Part shown: positions 9,801 to 19,900 of the stretch, in pieces
Layout: each line of letters opens with the position of its first letter
Numbering within the stretch: position 1 is the first letter of the stretch
Assembly: GCA_040901765.1 (NCBI GenBank)
Contig: JBBDYG010000033.1
Coordinates: 1 to 64,000, forward strand
Length of the DNA: 64,000 nt
Direction of reading: 5' to 3'
DNA from: JBBDYG01 sp040901765
GTDB taxonomy: Bacteria; Planctomycetota; Planctomycetia; Pirellulales; Lacipirellulaceae
Notes under the pieces: model-generated
Told to the model about the DNA's origin: nothing
Databases searched by the model: none
The model's input: only the letters and a program-made list of their open reading frames with translations
Translations under genes and position numbers: made by a program

Positions 9801-12184
9801 CCATCGCCGTCAAACGATGTGTCGAGTGTACCGTCGGCGTTGTAACGGACGAGCCCGATATCCAAATTGCCGCCATTATTAGTGTATCCCGCGAGGACGA
9901 TCTTGCCGTTCGCCTGCAGCGCCATGCCGCGGGCGCGGTCCTGGGAAGTACCAGTAAAGCCAGTCGTCACGAAGCCATCTCCGCCGGCCCACGAAGTGTC
10001 GAGGGCACCGTTGGAGTTGTAGCGCGCTAGCGCGAAGTGAACGTTGCCGGAGCCATCGACGCTTTCACCAGCAACGAAGATTTTGCCGTCGGCCCGCACC
10101 GCTACGCTGTAGCCTTGGTCGCTCGCCGACCCCAGAGCGGTAGTTTGTATTCCGTCGCCCGCAAATGACGTATCAAGCGAGCCGTTCGCGTTATACCGAA
10201 CCAACCCAAAATCCCAATTGCTCCCGCTATTAGCCAAACCCGCGACAACGATTCTTCCGTCATGTATGGCCACGCTTCGGCCGAAATCGGCGCCTGCAAC
10301 GCCCGTCCTGACTTTACCGTCCCCGTCAAACGACGTATCGAGCGAACCGTTCGTGTTGTAGCGCGCCGCTGCGAAGTCAGCGTTGCCGCCCAGCCGCGAA
10401 TCTCCCACGACGACAATTCTTCCATCGGACTGCAGGGCCACGTCGTACGCACTGTCTTCTTCGCCAAAGAAGTCGGTTGTGACCTTGCCGCCAACGCCGA
10501 ATGAAGCATCAAGCTGCCCATCGGAAAGAAACCTCGCGAGCGCGAAGTTGCCGCTGCTTCCATTTCCGCTCCGTCCAACGACGATGATCTTTCCATCCGC
10601 TTGGATCGCGACCGCATGGCCGGCGTCTCTAGCGCCGCCAAAATCTGCCGTAATCACTCCATCACCATCGAACGATGTGTCAAGGCTACCGTCAACGTTG
10701 TAACGCGCCACCACGAAGTTATCGTTCAAACCAGGATTGCTCGTCAGCCCGACGACCACGGTTTTTCCGTCAGCCTGCATCGCCACGTCGCTGGCCTGGT
10801 CGTCAAGTGTCACAAAAGCAAAGTCGGTAATCACGATACCGCCATCGCCAAAACCTGTATCGAGTACCCCGCTCGAGTCGTAGCGGACAACAGCGAAGTC
10901 GAGATCGTTGCCATGAAAGGATCTCGCAGCCAGTACTAACTTTCCGTCTGCCTGGACAGCCACACTGTTGGCTTGATCAAACCCCGACCCAACGTCCATT
11001 GTCATCTTGCCGTCACCATCAAACGTGGTGTCGAGGATGCCGTTTGTGTTGTAGCGGACGACGGCCAAGTCGGAGCCACTTTCACCCACGACGACGATCT
11101 TGCCGTCGGCTTGCACCGCGACACTATAGCCATACTCGTCCAAAGCGCCGAAATCCGTTGTCAGCTTGCCATCGTCGTCAAACGAAGTGTCGAGAGCGCC
11201 ATTGGTGTCGTAGCGCACCACGGCGAAATCGTATTCGCTGCCATCATCGGTGCCTCCGGCGACGACGATCTTGCCATCATCTTGCATTGCCACGCTATTC
11301 CCGTAGCTAAATGGCCCCAAGTCGGTGGTCAGCTTGCCGTCGTCGTCAAACGTCGCATCAAGCGTGCCATTTGCGTTGTATCGCACAACAGCGATGCCGT
11401 AACCACCCGCTCCGGCGACAACGATCTTGTCGTCGCCTTGTACCACGACACTCGTTGCATAGTCAGCTATAGATGCTGAAGCCCCGATGTCGGTAGCCAG
11501 TTTGCCGTCGCCATCAAATGTCGTGTCGAGCGTGCCATTCGTGTTGTAACGCACGACGGCGAAGTCGTTATTACTCACCCCGACGACGATGATCTTGCCG
11601 TCGGCCTGCAACGTCATGCCGTATCCACCGGAAAACGAGCCGAAATCGGTCGTCACCTTGCCGTCGCCATCAAACGTCGTATCGAGCTTGCCGTCCGTGT
11701 TGTATCGCACAACTGCGAAGTCGTCATTATTACTTGTCCCGGCGACAATGATCTTGCCATCGGCTTGCACCGCTACACTATATCCACTGTCTCCTGTAGA
11801 CCCGAGGTCGGTGGTCAGCTTGCCGTCGTCGTCAAACGTCGTATCGAGCGAGCCGTCCACGTTGTATCGGGCTACGGCGAAATCGGAGTCGTAGGGATTG
11901 CCGTTGTAGCTGGACCCGGCGACGACGATCTTGCCGTCAGCCTGCACCGCTACGCTTGGCGAATCTTCCGATCTTGGCTGCGTTCCAATATTTGTAACGA
12001 CCAGTCCGTCGAAGTCGAACGTCGTGTCGAGCGCGCCTGCCGCCAGCAGCCGCCGGTCTTCCAGCGACTCGATCCGCAGCCGGCGGTCGAACGTCGCGCC
12101 GCGAGGTAGCGACGAAGCAGAGCGGCCGCCGCGCGAAGGCTCAATTTTCGATCTCAACCAATCGTGGCGTGTTCGATGGGACAT
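6827..12184 (-). CDS. giant secreted delta-60 repeat / CSLREA beta-helix / dockerin protein
   Basis: 1785 aa. The N-terminus carries the planctomycete export-type motif LEDRRLLA near residue 40. Residues about 50-840 contain 14 delta-60 (DUF5122) units, each with LDTTFDGDGK and VAVQADGKIVVAG-type strands, which fold as beta-propellers. Two CSLREA modules (SLREAI, about 848 and 1221) each open a right-handed beta-helix with TISGN-type turns and end in a choice-of-anchor-Q-like ALLxGSPAxxAGDP. A type I dockerin (GDYNGDGTVNAADYTVW, then NLIDTADYSVW, about 1633-1685) has two calcium-binding loops. An acidic tail follows. No enzyme motif is visible; probably a cell-surface or extracellular adhesion or structural protein. 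It lies 310 bp upstream of the PEP-CTERM gene on the same strand. Confidence 0.9.
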   Translation of the reverse strand: MSHRTRHDWLRSKIEPSRGGRSASSLPRGATFDRRLRIESLEDRRLLAAGALDTTFDFDGLVVTNIGTQPRSEDSPSVAVQADGKIVVAGSSYNGNPYDSDFAVARYNVDGSLDTTFDDDGKLTTDLGSTGDSGYSVAVQADGKIIVAGTSNNDDFAVVRYNTDGKLDTTFDGDGKVTTDFGSFSGGYGMTLQADGKIIVVGVSNNDFAVVRYNTNGTLDTTFDGDGKLATDIGASASIADYATSVVVQGDDKIVVAGAGGYGIAVVRYNANGTLDATFDDDGKLTTDLGPFSYGNSVAMQDDGKIVVAGGTDDGSEYDFAVVRYDTNGALDTSFDDDGKLTTDFGALDEYGYSVAVQADGKIVVVGESGSDLAVVRYNTNGILDTTFDGDGKMTMDVGSGFDQANSVAVQADGKLVLAARSFHGNDLDFAVVRYDSSGVLDTGFGDGGIVITDFAFVTLDDQASDVAMQADGKTVVVGLTSNPGLNDNFVVARYNVDGSLDTSFDGDGVITADFGGARDAGHAVAIQADGKIIVVGRSGNGSSGNFALARFLSDGQLDASFGVGGKVTTDFFGEEDSAYDVALQSDGRIVVVGDSRLGGNADFAAARYNTNGSLDTSFDGDGKVRTGVAGADFGRSVAIHDGRIVVAGLANSGSNWDFGLVRYNANGSLDTSFAGDGIQTTALGSASDQGYSVAVRADGKIFVAGESVDGSGNVHFALARYNSNGALDTSWAGGDGFVTTGFTGTSQDRARGMALQANGKIVLAGYTNNGGNLDIGLVRYNADGTLDTSFDGDGRATTAIGFGEDSAVGVTIQSDGKLVVAGQTHNGNDYDFAVARYEGDSRSVQTFVVDTLVDESDDNYSVGDSSLREAILLANSNLGFADTIEFAASLTSGGSATILLALGELQIRDSVTISGPGANLLTIDASGNDPTPNTNNGDGNRIFSVDDGDGSADKFVSMIGLTMAGGDVGSSGGAIFNREKLTISECTISGNAAVNLGGGVFNRGGDFTAITSTISDNEASIGGGIQIDFGHMTLTNVTVSGNRSKADGGGLHLRMDHLGDTTTISHSTITGNEADSDSNGNGGGGGIYVFPATLGVATLDNTIIAGNLLAASRSDIAHAVSVRYSLIGDDSGAAITDNGGNVIGTFGSPINPMLGPLGFNGGPTMTHALLIGSPAFNAGDPTAMAGVGDVPQFDQRGAAYSRVVEGRIDIGAFEASVPVNLVVDTLEDENDGNYGAGGLSLREAIGLANGSVGSDTIEFALTLDGGTIQLTRGQIQVSEALSIDASSLIQGLTIDANAQSRILEIVATTGDFTLSGLTLTNASVSEVLVAEGGAIRSLTAGTLALIDCDINQSEVEVLEGFITPILTAVGGAVFALGDVILTRCVISDNVAIGTTGSIPKNIAVAGGIYSGQRVTLIETLVSANAAIALTSGLHDDRTEAFGGGLFAQHVVLVNSTVSGNFILSSFGVGVGGGISAAGLTIRHSTITGNDVSAVYAAGGGIRQYSASAVEISNSIISGNSSSGTAPDLLVETALLTINYSLIGNTAGSGINQSMGVGNMLNVDAMLEPLTDNGGPTRTHALLPGSPAIDAGDPAAVAGSGDVPEFDQRGESFTRVLGGRIDIGSFEIQAPQLIGDYNGDGTVNAADYTVWRDTLSSTTDLRANGNDSNNLIDTADYSVWTANFGEMLAVGASEEEREASAIEAAFALFDHPRITLKPLRTGGLSQSFTPMDDNALLLLAAFRAEMESDSEVSYSAMLCDEEEALEESERVLAALLVPDLSPDWP

Positions 12185-12520
12185 GAAATGCCTTCCGTGA
12201 GTTTTACGTTGGTAGATCGGCCGCGTACGCCGAACCCCACCCGCTAATCAACATAGCCGTCCGCTCGCTCGCCCGGTCACCAGAAATCCGGAAAAGTATC
12301 CAAAAATACCCCTTGAGCTCTTCAGCCCTAAAACAACCGCAGGTTCATCCCGTGGAGAAAATTGCCGAAGGCCCTCGATAACAAGCGGCATCGGGGATTG
12401 GAAACAAGTTTCAGGCCAGAGTCTATCTAAACACGCGGGCAAGGGAATCTGTCGCTGGCACTTAATTTGCATACACCAACCCGCATGCTTTCGTATTCAA
12501 GCGATCCTGTGAGGCAGACC
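12185..12520. other. gene-free divergent intergenic region
   Basis: This separates the minus-strand giant gene from the plus-strand DUF1440-like gene, so promoters for both should lie here. I see no clear -35/-10 pair, terminator or repeat. Confidence 0.4.
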
Positions 12521-13015
12521 ATGGCGGCACCTAATTCGCTCGACAACGAGACCTTTACTTCGGCTATGCACGGGGCGATCGCGGGGCTGTTTGCCACGGT
12601 TCCGATGACGGTTGTAATGAAGGGCATTCGTCAGCAATTGCCCTTCTGGCAGCGCGGACGGCTGCCGCCCGAGCAAATCACCATGGAGATGGCCGAAAAG
12701 ATTGACATTGCGAAGGACTTGGACCGCGACGAGCGCAAGGCGCTGACGCTTGCGGGCCATTTTGGCTATGGCGCGATGAGCGGAAGCGCCTACGGAGCGT
12801 TCGCAGAACAAGTGCGGCTGCCGCCCATGTTGGGCGGAGCGGGTTTTGGTCTGGCCGTCTGGGCGGCGAGTTATCTGGGTTGGCTGCCGGTCGCGGGCGT
12901 TCGTCGCAGTGCCACTCAAGAACCAGCCGGAACGAACCTGATGATGATCGCCTCGCACCTCGTCTGGGGGATAACGACCGCTCACGCGTATGAATCGTTG
13001 CGGAGCCGGAAATGA
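12521..13015 (+). CDS. DUF1440/YagU-like inner-membrane protein
   Basis: About 164 aa. The sequence starts with a membrane-type segment (HGAIAGLFATVPMTVVMKGI), then a charged stretch (LPPEQITMEMAEK), then a glycine-rich segment (LAGHFGYGAMSGSAYGAF), a third hydrophobic segment (GGAGFGLAVWAASYLGWLP) and a last one (ASHLVWGITTAHAYE). This is the pattern of the DUF1440/YagU family of small membrane proteins of unknown function. The start at 12521 follows GAGG; upstream in-frame ATG (12485) and TTG (12467) are alternatives. Its stop overlaps the ATG of an SDR gene remnant in an ATGA arrangement, so the two once formed an operon. Confidence 0.75.
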   Translation: MAAPNSLDNETFTSAMHGAIAGLFATVPMTVVMKGIRQQLPFWQRGRLPPEQITMEMAEKIDIAKDLDRDERKALTLAGHFGYGAMSGSAYGAFAEQVRLPPMLGGAGFGLAVWAASYLGWLPVAGVRRSATQEPAGTNLMMIASHLVWGITTAHAYESLRSRK

Positions 13016-13105
13016 GTGCGTCTCCGCAAGTCGTGGTGGTCACGGGCGCGTCGGCAGGCGTCGGGCGGGCAACCGTGCGACCGTGCGCGCGTTCGCAAAA
13101 CAACC
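13012..13105 (+). pseudogene. short-chain dehydrogenase gene, frameshifted and truncated
   Basis: The ATG overlaps the preceding stop codon. The frame begins with VVVVTGASAGVGRATVR, the first strand and TGxxxGxG cofactor loop of a classical SDR. It then goes wrong at an exact 8-bp tandem duplication (ACCGTGCG at 13072-13079 and 13080-13087). Removing one copy restores ATVRAFAKQ, the expected next helix, but beyond that no SDR sequence follows, so roughly 200 residues are missing. A dead fragment. Confidence 0.8.
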
Positions 13106-13472
13106 ACATCATGGGGGGAATAGGGGGATACCCATCATTGTGACTCGACCTGGGCCGATCGCCGACTGCCAAGTGAAAGGTAGAATGGGAGAAAGCCTCA
13201 AGATGGGTGTCACCATCCAAGCCCATCCAAGCCATCCAAGATCGTGGCCTGCGGACCTCCGTAACTCCCCTCGCCCTCAGCAAGTTTGATTGCCACGCTC
13301 CTGAACGTGGCATTCTGGCAATCCTCGCTAAAAACAGGGGTTCTGCGCCGACACGTGGCAATCATGATACCGTTGGTTCCCCCCCATCTTGAAGCAGTGG
13401 TTGCTCTCCCCCCTAAAACTGGCCAAGTTGGCCAACCACGGCCGACAGCCAGACGGCAATCTCAACCGCCGC
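13106..13472. other. gene-free stretch after the SDR remnant
   Basis: No coding frame supported. It contains a short CATCCAAG/CCATCCAAG direct repeat (about 13217-13244) and paired GCCACG/CGTGGC elements around 13290-13360 that could form hairpins. Probably debris left after loss of the SDR gene. Confidence 0.45.
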
Positions 13473-16400
13473 TCACTTCGCAAACATCTCATGCTCCCTA
13501 TCGCCGCGCGACAGCAGGAATGCCATCAGGTCGAGTAGCTCGTCCTCGTGCAGCGTGTTGAGCAGGCCGGCGGGCATCATCGAGGCTTTCGCGGTGCTTA
13601 GGTCTTCGATCTCGTCGCGCGAAAACATCTCCAGCGCCGTGGGGTCGAGCATGTCGGTGTTGACGTGAATCACATCGCCGTCGAAATTCACAATTCGACC
13701 GGTAATCACCTTGCCGGCGGTGGTTTGCACGACGACGGCTGCGTACTGGTCGCTGATGACTTTGTCGGGTTCCATCACCGATTCGAGAATGTCGCGGGCG
13801 CTGAATCGGCCGGCCAGGCCGGTGAGGTCGGGGCCGACGGCGCCGCCCTCGTTCGCAAAGCGATGGCATCCAAAGCAGTTGGTGGCGGCGAACATCTTCC
13901 GGCCGCGGTCAAAGTCGCGATGCTTGAGCTTGGTTTCCACCAGCGGCAGAATCTCGTTCATCGTCCACTCCTTCACCAACGGCCGAGGCTCCGCCGAGAG
14001 CGGCGTGACGTGGCTTGGCGCGGGGGCGTCGATCAACTCCTGGAGCGCCAATCGGTCGGACTCGGGCAATCGTGCGAGGGCGTCGGTCTTGATCTCCCCA
14101 ATGAACATCGTGAAATTGTTCCCGCCTTTGTAGCCCTGCGCTCGGTAAATCCAATCGAAGAAAGCGCGCCGCGTTTCGGGCGTCCAACCGGATTCCAAGA
14201 AACGCAAGGAATGGGCTAGATCGAGTTGCTCTTCCTGTGTGGTGGCTGCGCTGAGAAGTTTGATCCCCTTCTCCGCCGCGGAGGGTGCCTGAAGATAGCA
14301 CAACAGTTCGGTCAACATGACGTTCGCGTTCGTATCCGTCGCGGGATAGATTGCGTCGAACCGCTCAATCAGTCGCTGGCGGCTTGGCTCATCGGGTGGA
14401 CCTAAGCGATAAAGCGCCAAAGCGTAGACGCGCAACAGCTCGAGTTGCTGTTCGTTGGACAGATGGGGCCAATCGAGCCGGTCCAGCGCGGCTAGTACCG
14501 CCGGCTGTAGCTCGTGCCGCACTGCGTCGTCGGCCGGATAGGTCGGCGGCGGCGTGTCGGCATCGACGCCGTCGGGCTGGTACGACCGCGGAATCTTCCG
14601 CACCAGCGCGAGCAGCGACGTGAGCGCCGCTTGGGGATTCGTTTCCTGCAGCGCGCGCTGCTGCCAACCTTCCAGCGGTTTATGCTCGAGCGCCGTCCGC
14701 GCGGCGTGGCGCACGAACCGATCGGCATGGCCCAGATGGGGCCAGGCCTGCTGCACCGCCTCGGGATGCTCGCCGCGATGCAACGCTTCAAGCTTGTGCC
14801 GCAGCGCCCGCTCGTCACCGCCGGGTTGCTTCGCATTAGCCGGTGCGATGGACTCGGGACCGGCATACGTCACGCGGTACAAACCTGATTGCGTGTTCCG
14901 CCCGCCGATCAGAAAGTACATTGCGCCATCATGCGGATTGATGATCGCGTCGGTCAGCGGCAAAGGCGAGGCAGTGATGAATTCTTCAAACGTGCCGCCG
15001 TAGGAAGAACCACGGGGTTCAAGATGCGCAGCGTACAGCTTCCCATAGGTCCAATCGCACAGATAGAGCGCCTGCTGATACTTCGCGGGGAACTTTGCGC
15101 CGTAGCCGAAGGTGATTCCAGTGGGCGAGGTGAGGCCGATATCGACCGCGGCGGGCAGCGTATCGGCATAATGAACCGGCCACTTGGCGCTGCTCACCCG
15201 CCAGCCCCAGTCCGCGCCGCTGACCATGTGGCAGACGCGGGTCGGCCGATACCATCCGGTTCCCAAATCCCACTCCATGTCGGCATCGAAGGTGAATAGT
15301 TCGCCGTCGGCGTTGAGCGCGATGTCGAAGGGGTTGCGAAAGCCGCAATTCACGAGTTCCCACTCCTGGCCGTCGGGCGATACGCGGTAAATGCACCCTG
15401 CAGGCGCTCGCGCGCCGCGCATGAATCCGACACCGTAAATCCGCGGCAACAGGCGATCTTCGTCCCACACTTGCGGCACCCGCGAATGATTGATCTCGAT
15501 CAGCTTCGTGTTGTTGCCGCAAACGACGTACAGCGACTTGCCATCGGGCGCGACCAGCACCGCGTGCGGCCCATGTTCGCCGTCGCCGTCGATAGCCCGC
15601 AGCAGCTTGACCGAATCGTATTGATCGTCGCCATCGATGTCGCGCACCTGGTACAAGCCGTTGTCGTAGTCCTCTCGATTGCCGTTAACGACGACATAGA
15701 GATCGCCGAAGGCGCACAACAGCCCCTGTGCCTGTCCGAGCTGTACGGGAATCTTCTCGACGACCGGTTCGGCGGCGTCGCCCTTTGGCGGGACGGCTAC
15801 TCGATATAAACCGCCATATTGATCGCTGACGATGAGCCGCCCTTTTGGATCAACGCAGAGGTTAACCCACGATCCCTGGCGGTCCTTCGGGATGGAGTAC
15901 AGCAACTCGACCCGAAAGCCGTCGGGCACATTAATTCGTTCTACCGGGGTCGCCGTCGCGTCGAATGTGGAGGTCTCGCTGGTTTCCTTCTCTTCGTCTT
16001 TCTCCGCCGCTTCTTTTTCGAGTCGCTTGAGCTTGATTGACTTGAACTGCACCTTCATCGCCGGACCGGCATGCACTTGCAGCGCTAGAATACCCTTGGC
16101 ATCGGCGTGCTTGGGATCGCCGTCGGTTAGTTCCATGGTTACCTGACCGTTGAGCTTATGCACCAAGCGATTGCCCTTGGCTGTAATTTCCAGTTCGTTC
16201 CATTCGCGCAAGTCGATCGGCGCCACGTCGCCGTCAAGCCGCTCGACTTGTTTGGTTCCATCTTCGGCCACGGTCACGCGTTGACCGCGCTCGGCGAGGA
16301 TTCCGCGGCCCCCTTCGTCGTAGAGCATGCCCGAATAATTCGGAGCCGGATGAAGATCGGCCTGGTAGCCGGCGACGCCCCATTTTCTGCCGGGGATTTG

Positions 16401-16685
16401 TGCGCTGCGGTATTGCACCCCCGAGTTGTTGTCACCCTCCATTCGGACCTCGATGCGTAGCTCGAAGTCTTCAACCTCGCCCCCGGTCCAAATTGCAAAA
16501 GTATTGTGCTTGAGATCCTCGGGTGTACGGGTTTGGCCCGTGAGCAAACCATCCTCAACGGACCAGATGCGCTCGTCGGCGTCCCAGCCGGCGAGGTCGC
16601 GGCCGTTGAACAACTCCTCAAACTGCTCGTCGGCCGCACTGACGCTGACTAAACTTAACGACAGGATAACTGCTGCATACCGCAT
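13473..16685 (-). CDS. DUF1080 / PVC-type heme-binding propeller / cytochrome c fusion protein
   Basis: 1070 aa, exported (signal peptide about 1-18). Order: a DUF1080 (3-keto-disaccharide hydrolase, concanavalin-like) domain at about 20-220 (FEELFNGRDLAGWDAD, NNSGVQYRS); a glucose/sorbosone-dehydrogenase-like propeller at about 255-610 (VDPKGRLIVSDQYGGLYRV, NCGFRNPFDIALNADGELF); a helical repeat region to about 900; and a cytochrome c domain with CFGCH and downstream VGPDLTGLAGRFS, then a planctomycete heme-binding tail. Such proteins are thought to take part in periplasmic polysaccharide or sugar oxidation, with electrons passed through the heme. The ATG at 16685 has AAGGAG upstream; an extension to 16733 is less likely. 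Confidence 0.9.
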   Translation of the reverse strand: MRYAAVILSLSLVSVSAADEQFEELFNGRDLAGWDADERIWSVEDGLLTGQTRTPEDLKHNTFAIWTGGEVEDFELRIEVRMEGDNNSGVQYRSAQIPGRKWGVAGYQADLHPAPNYSGMLYDEGGRGILAERGQRVTVAEDGTKQVERLDGDVAPIDLREWNELEITAKGNRLVHKLNGQVTMELTDGDPKHADAKGILALQVHAGPAMKVQFKSIKLKRLEKEAAEKDEEKETSETSTFDATATPVERINVPDGFRVELLYSIPKDRQGSWVNLCVDPKGRLIVSDQYGGLYRVAVPPKGDAAEPVVEKIPVQLGQAQGLLCAFGDLYVVVNGNREDYDNGLYQVRDIDGDDQYDSVKLLRAIDGDGEHGPHAVLVAPDGKSLYVVCGNNTKLIEINHSRVPQVWDEDRLLPRIYGVGFMRGARAPAGCIYRVSPDGQEWELVNCGFRNPFDIALNADGELFTFDADMEWDLGTGWYRPTRVCHMVSGADWGWRVSSAKWPVHYADTLPAAVDIGLTSPTGITFGYGAKFPAKYQQALYLCDWTYGKLYAAHLEPRGSSYGGTFEEFITASPLPLTDAIINPHDGAMYFLIGGRNTQSGLYRVTYAGPESIAPANAKQPGGDERALRHKLEALHRGEHPEAVQQAWPHLGHADRFVRHAARTALEHKPLEGWQQRALQETNPQAALTSLLALVRKIPRSYQPDGVDADTPPPTYPADDAVRHELQPAVLAALDRLDWPHLSNEQQLELLRVYALALYRLGPPDEPSRQRLIERFDAIYPATDTNANVMLTELLCYLQAPSAAEKGIKLLSAATTQEEQLDLAHSLRFLESGWTPETRRAFFDWIYRAQGYKGGNNFTMFIGEIKTDALARLPESDRLALQELIDAPAPSHVTPLSAEPRPLVKEWTMNEILPLVETKLKHRDFDRGRKMFAATNCFGCHRFANEGGAVGPDLTGLAGRFSARDILESVMEPDKVISDQYAAVVVQTTAGKVITGRIVNFDGDVIHVNTDMLDPTALEMFSRDEIEDLSTAKASMMPAGLLNTLHEDELLDLMAFLLSRGDREHEMFAK

Positions 16686-16947
16686 TCCGGTAATCTCCTT
16701 GCGAGTGAAGAACAACTTCCCTATTAGAAGCAAAGTTCGCCCAGCCCTAACGCAACAAGGGGCCTTGTTTTAGGCCATTGCATGTGCCTCGGTTGTTGCG
16801 AAGCGAACTGCATTATAGAATAAGAATTCGGCACCGTGGAAGCGGCTATTTCCCGCCGTGATTTCTGGACTAGGTAGAATCCGCGCGCGGTGACGCCAAG
16901 TGCGGGTTGCAACGTCCTACACGCGGCCTATCGGCCTGGACAGTGAA

Positions 16948-19900
16948 ATGAAGCTTGGCCGCCTCCGAGACTGCTGGATACTGCTCGGTTGCTTGCCGGC
17001 GATTTGCGTAGCGATCGAGCCTGAGCGAGTCAGCTTTCGGGAGCAAATTCGCCCGATACTCGCGGCCAACTGCTTTCAGTGTCATGGACCCGACGAAAGT
17101 TCGCGCGAGGCCGATTTACGGCTCGATTCATTGGAAATGGCCACCGGAGATCGCGGAGGCTACGCGGCCCTGGTCCCAGGCGAGCTTGATGCGAGCGAGC
17201 TGTATCGGCGGGTGACTTCCGAAGATGAATCGGAGAAGATGCCGCCGCCCGAATCGAACAAGCATCTGTCCGCCGAGCAGATCGAGTTGTTGAAGCAGTG
17301 GATCGAGCAGGGCGCCGCTTACGAGCAGCACTGGTCCTTTGCGCCGCCCAAGCGGCCGCCGCTTCCGGCGGTCAGCGATCCGTCGTGGCCCAAGAACGAC
17401 ATCGACCGGTTTGTTTTAGCGGAGCTTGATCGCCACGGATTGAGCGCGTCGCCACCGGCCGATCGTTATCAACTCGTCCGGCGCCTTTACCTCGATCTAA
17501 TTGGACTGCCGCCAACGCCCGCTGAGGCGGATGAATTTGTATCCGACTCCCGACCCGATGCCTACGAGCGATTGGTCGACAAGCTATTGGCGTCGCCCCA
17601 CTATGGCGAGCGGTGGGCCCGGCGATGGCTCGACTTGGCTCGTTACTCTGATACCAACGGTTACGAAAAAGATCGTCCGCGCACCATGTGGCCTTACCGC
17701 GATTGGGTAATCGACGCCATCAACCGCGACGTGCCCTTCGATCAATTCACGATTGAACAACTTGCCGGCGACATGCTGCCCAATGCAACGGCCCAGCAGC
17801 GAATTGCCACGGGCTTTCACCGCAACACGATGGTGAATGAAGAGGGCGGCATCGATCCGCAGGAATTCCGATTCAACTCGGTCGTCGATCGCGTCGCGAC
17901 CACCGGCGGGGCGTGGCTAGGGTTGACGTTGGGCTGCGCGCAATGCCATACGCACAAGTACGATCCGTTGACGCACGCGGAGTATTACCAAGTATTTTCG
18001 CTGCTCAACAACGCGGATGAAGTCGAAGTGCAGGTGCTCACTCCGGAAGTTAAGAAACAACGTGAAGAGATCGAGCGGCAGATCGGAGAACAAATCGCCG
18101 CATTGCCGAAGCAGTTCGCCGATTCTGTTCCACAACAGGATTTGGATCGCGCGTTTGACGAGTGGCAGCGGAAAGCGTCGGCGGAGCTAGCGCATTGGAA
18201 CAGCCTGCCGCCCAGTCGCATGACGACCAATCTCGCGAACATCGCGGTGCTCGATGACGATTCGATCCTGGTTAGCGGCGACGTGACGAAGAACGACATC
18301 TACGACTTGGACTTCGACGCACAGGGCCAAGTCGCATCGATTCGCATTGAGGCGCTCACGCATCCGAGCCTGCCGTCGGGCGGCCCTGGGCGGCAGTCGA
18401 TTGAAGTCGGAGGCGCCAGCGGCGAAGGCGACTTTTTCTTGAGCGAGATGACCGCCGAAGTGGTCGAAGGCGATGCGGAGCACGAACGGGTTGTTCGCAA
18501 GTTAGAATTCGCTTCAGCAACCGCGACTTTCGTGACGCCTGGCATGTCGGCTGCCGCGGCCTTCGACGGCAAGAGCGACACCGGTTGGCGGGTAATGGGC
18601 CGCGAGGGCGAACCTCACAACGCCGTCTTTCGCTTGCGCGAGCCGGTCACACTCGCGCCCGGCCAGCGCTTGCATTTCCGTCTTCATCACGAGTCGTTCT
18701 ACCCGGCGGGACTGGGCCGCTTTCGGTTTTCCTTTTCACCCAATGAGGGTGAACTTCCTGCGGCGTTATACCCCGATGAAATAGCCAGCGCCGTGGCGAA
18801 GGCGTCAATGGAGCGGACCGCGGAAGAAACCGCGTCGCTGCGGGATTATTTTCTGCTGCACACGCCGGAGCTTAAAGCGGCGCAAGACAAGATTGCCGAA
18901 CTGCGGAAGCAGTTTCCCGCGCCCGCAGTCGCCTTGGTCATGCAGGAACGCACGGAGCATCTGCGGGTTACGCATCGCCATCACCGCGGCGAGTTTCTAA
19001 AGGCCGAGGAAGCGGTATCACCGGGAGTGCCAGAAGTTCTGCCGCCGCTGCCGGAAGAATCACCTGCAAATCGTCTGACCTTCGCGCGCTGGCTTGTCGA
19101 TCCGCAGAATCCGCTGGTGGCACGCGTCGTCGTGAATCGGCATTGGCAAGCGCTGTTCGGCACCGGCATCGTTAAGACAGTGGACGATTTTGGCCTGCAG
19201 GGCGAGTTTCCATCGCATCCACCGTTACTCGATTACTTAGCGAAGGAGTTTGTCCGCCAGGGCTGGTCGAGCAAGCAACTTCACAAGCTGATCGTGATGA
19301 GCGCCACCTATCAACAATCGGCGGACGTGACGCCGCTGCACCTGGAGCGCGATCCCGAGAATCGGCTCCTGGCCCGAGCGCCACGATTTCGCGTGGAGGC
19401 GGAACTGGTGCGCGATATTGCCCTGAGCGTAAGCGGTCTATTAAGCCCGCAGATCGGCGGCCCGAGCGTGTTTCCCGATCAGCCGCCCGGAATCACCGAA
19501 GCCGCGTACGGACCGCTCGCGTGGACGGTGTCCGCAGGCGCCGATCGCTTCCGCCGCGGCTTGTATACTTTCAACAAGCGAACCGCCCCGTTCGCCAGCT
19601 CGGGACTATTCGATGCTCCCAGCGGCGAGGCCTGCGTCGCGCGCCGGACGTATTCGAGCACGCCGCTGCAAGCGCTCGCCATGCTGAATGACTCGACGAT
19701 GCAAGCCGCCGCCCGCGAGCTGGCGATTTCGACGCTCGAACAGCATGAAGGAAACGCCCGTGAAATCGCCACCGAGCTATTCCGCCGCTGCGTAACGCGG
19801 GTGCCCACCGACGAAGAGTTAGCCGCCGCCTGCGAATTTCAGGCACAGCAGCAAGAGCGCTTGGCACGCGGCGACTACGATGCCGCCGCCATCCTCCACA

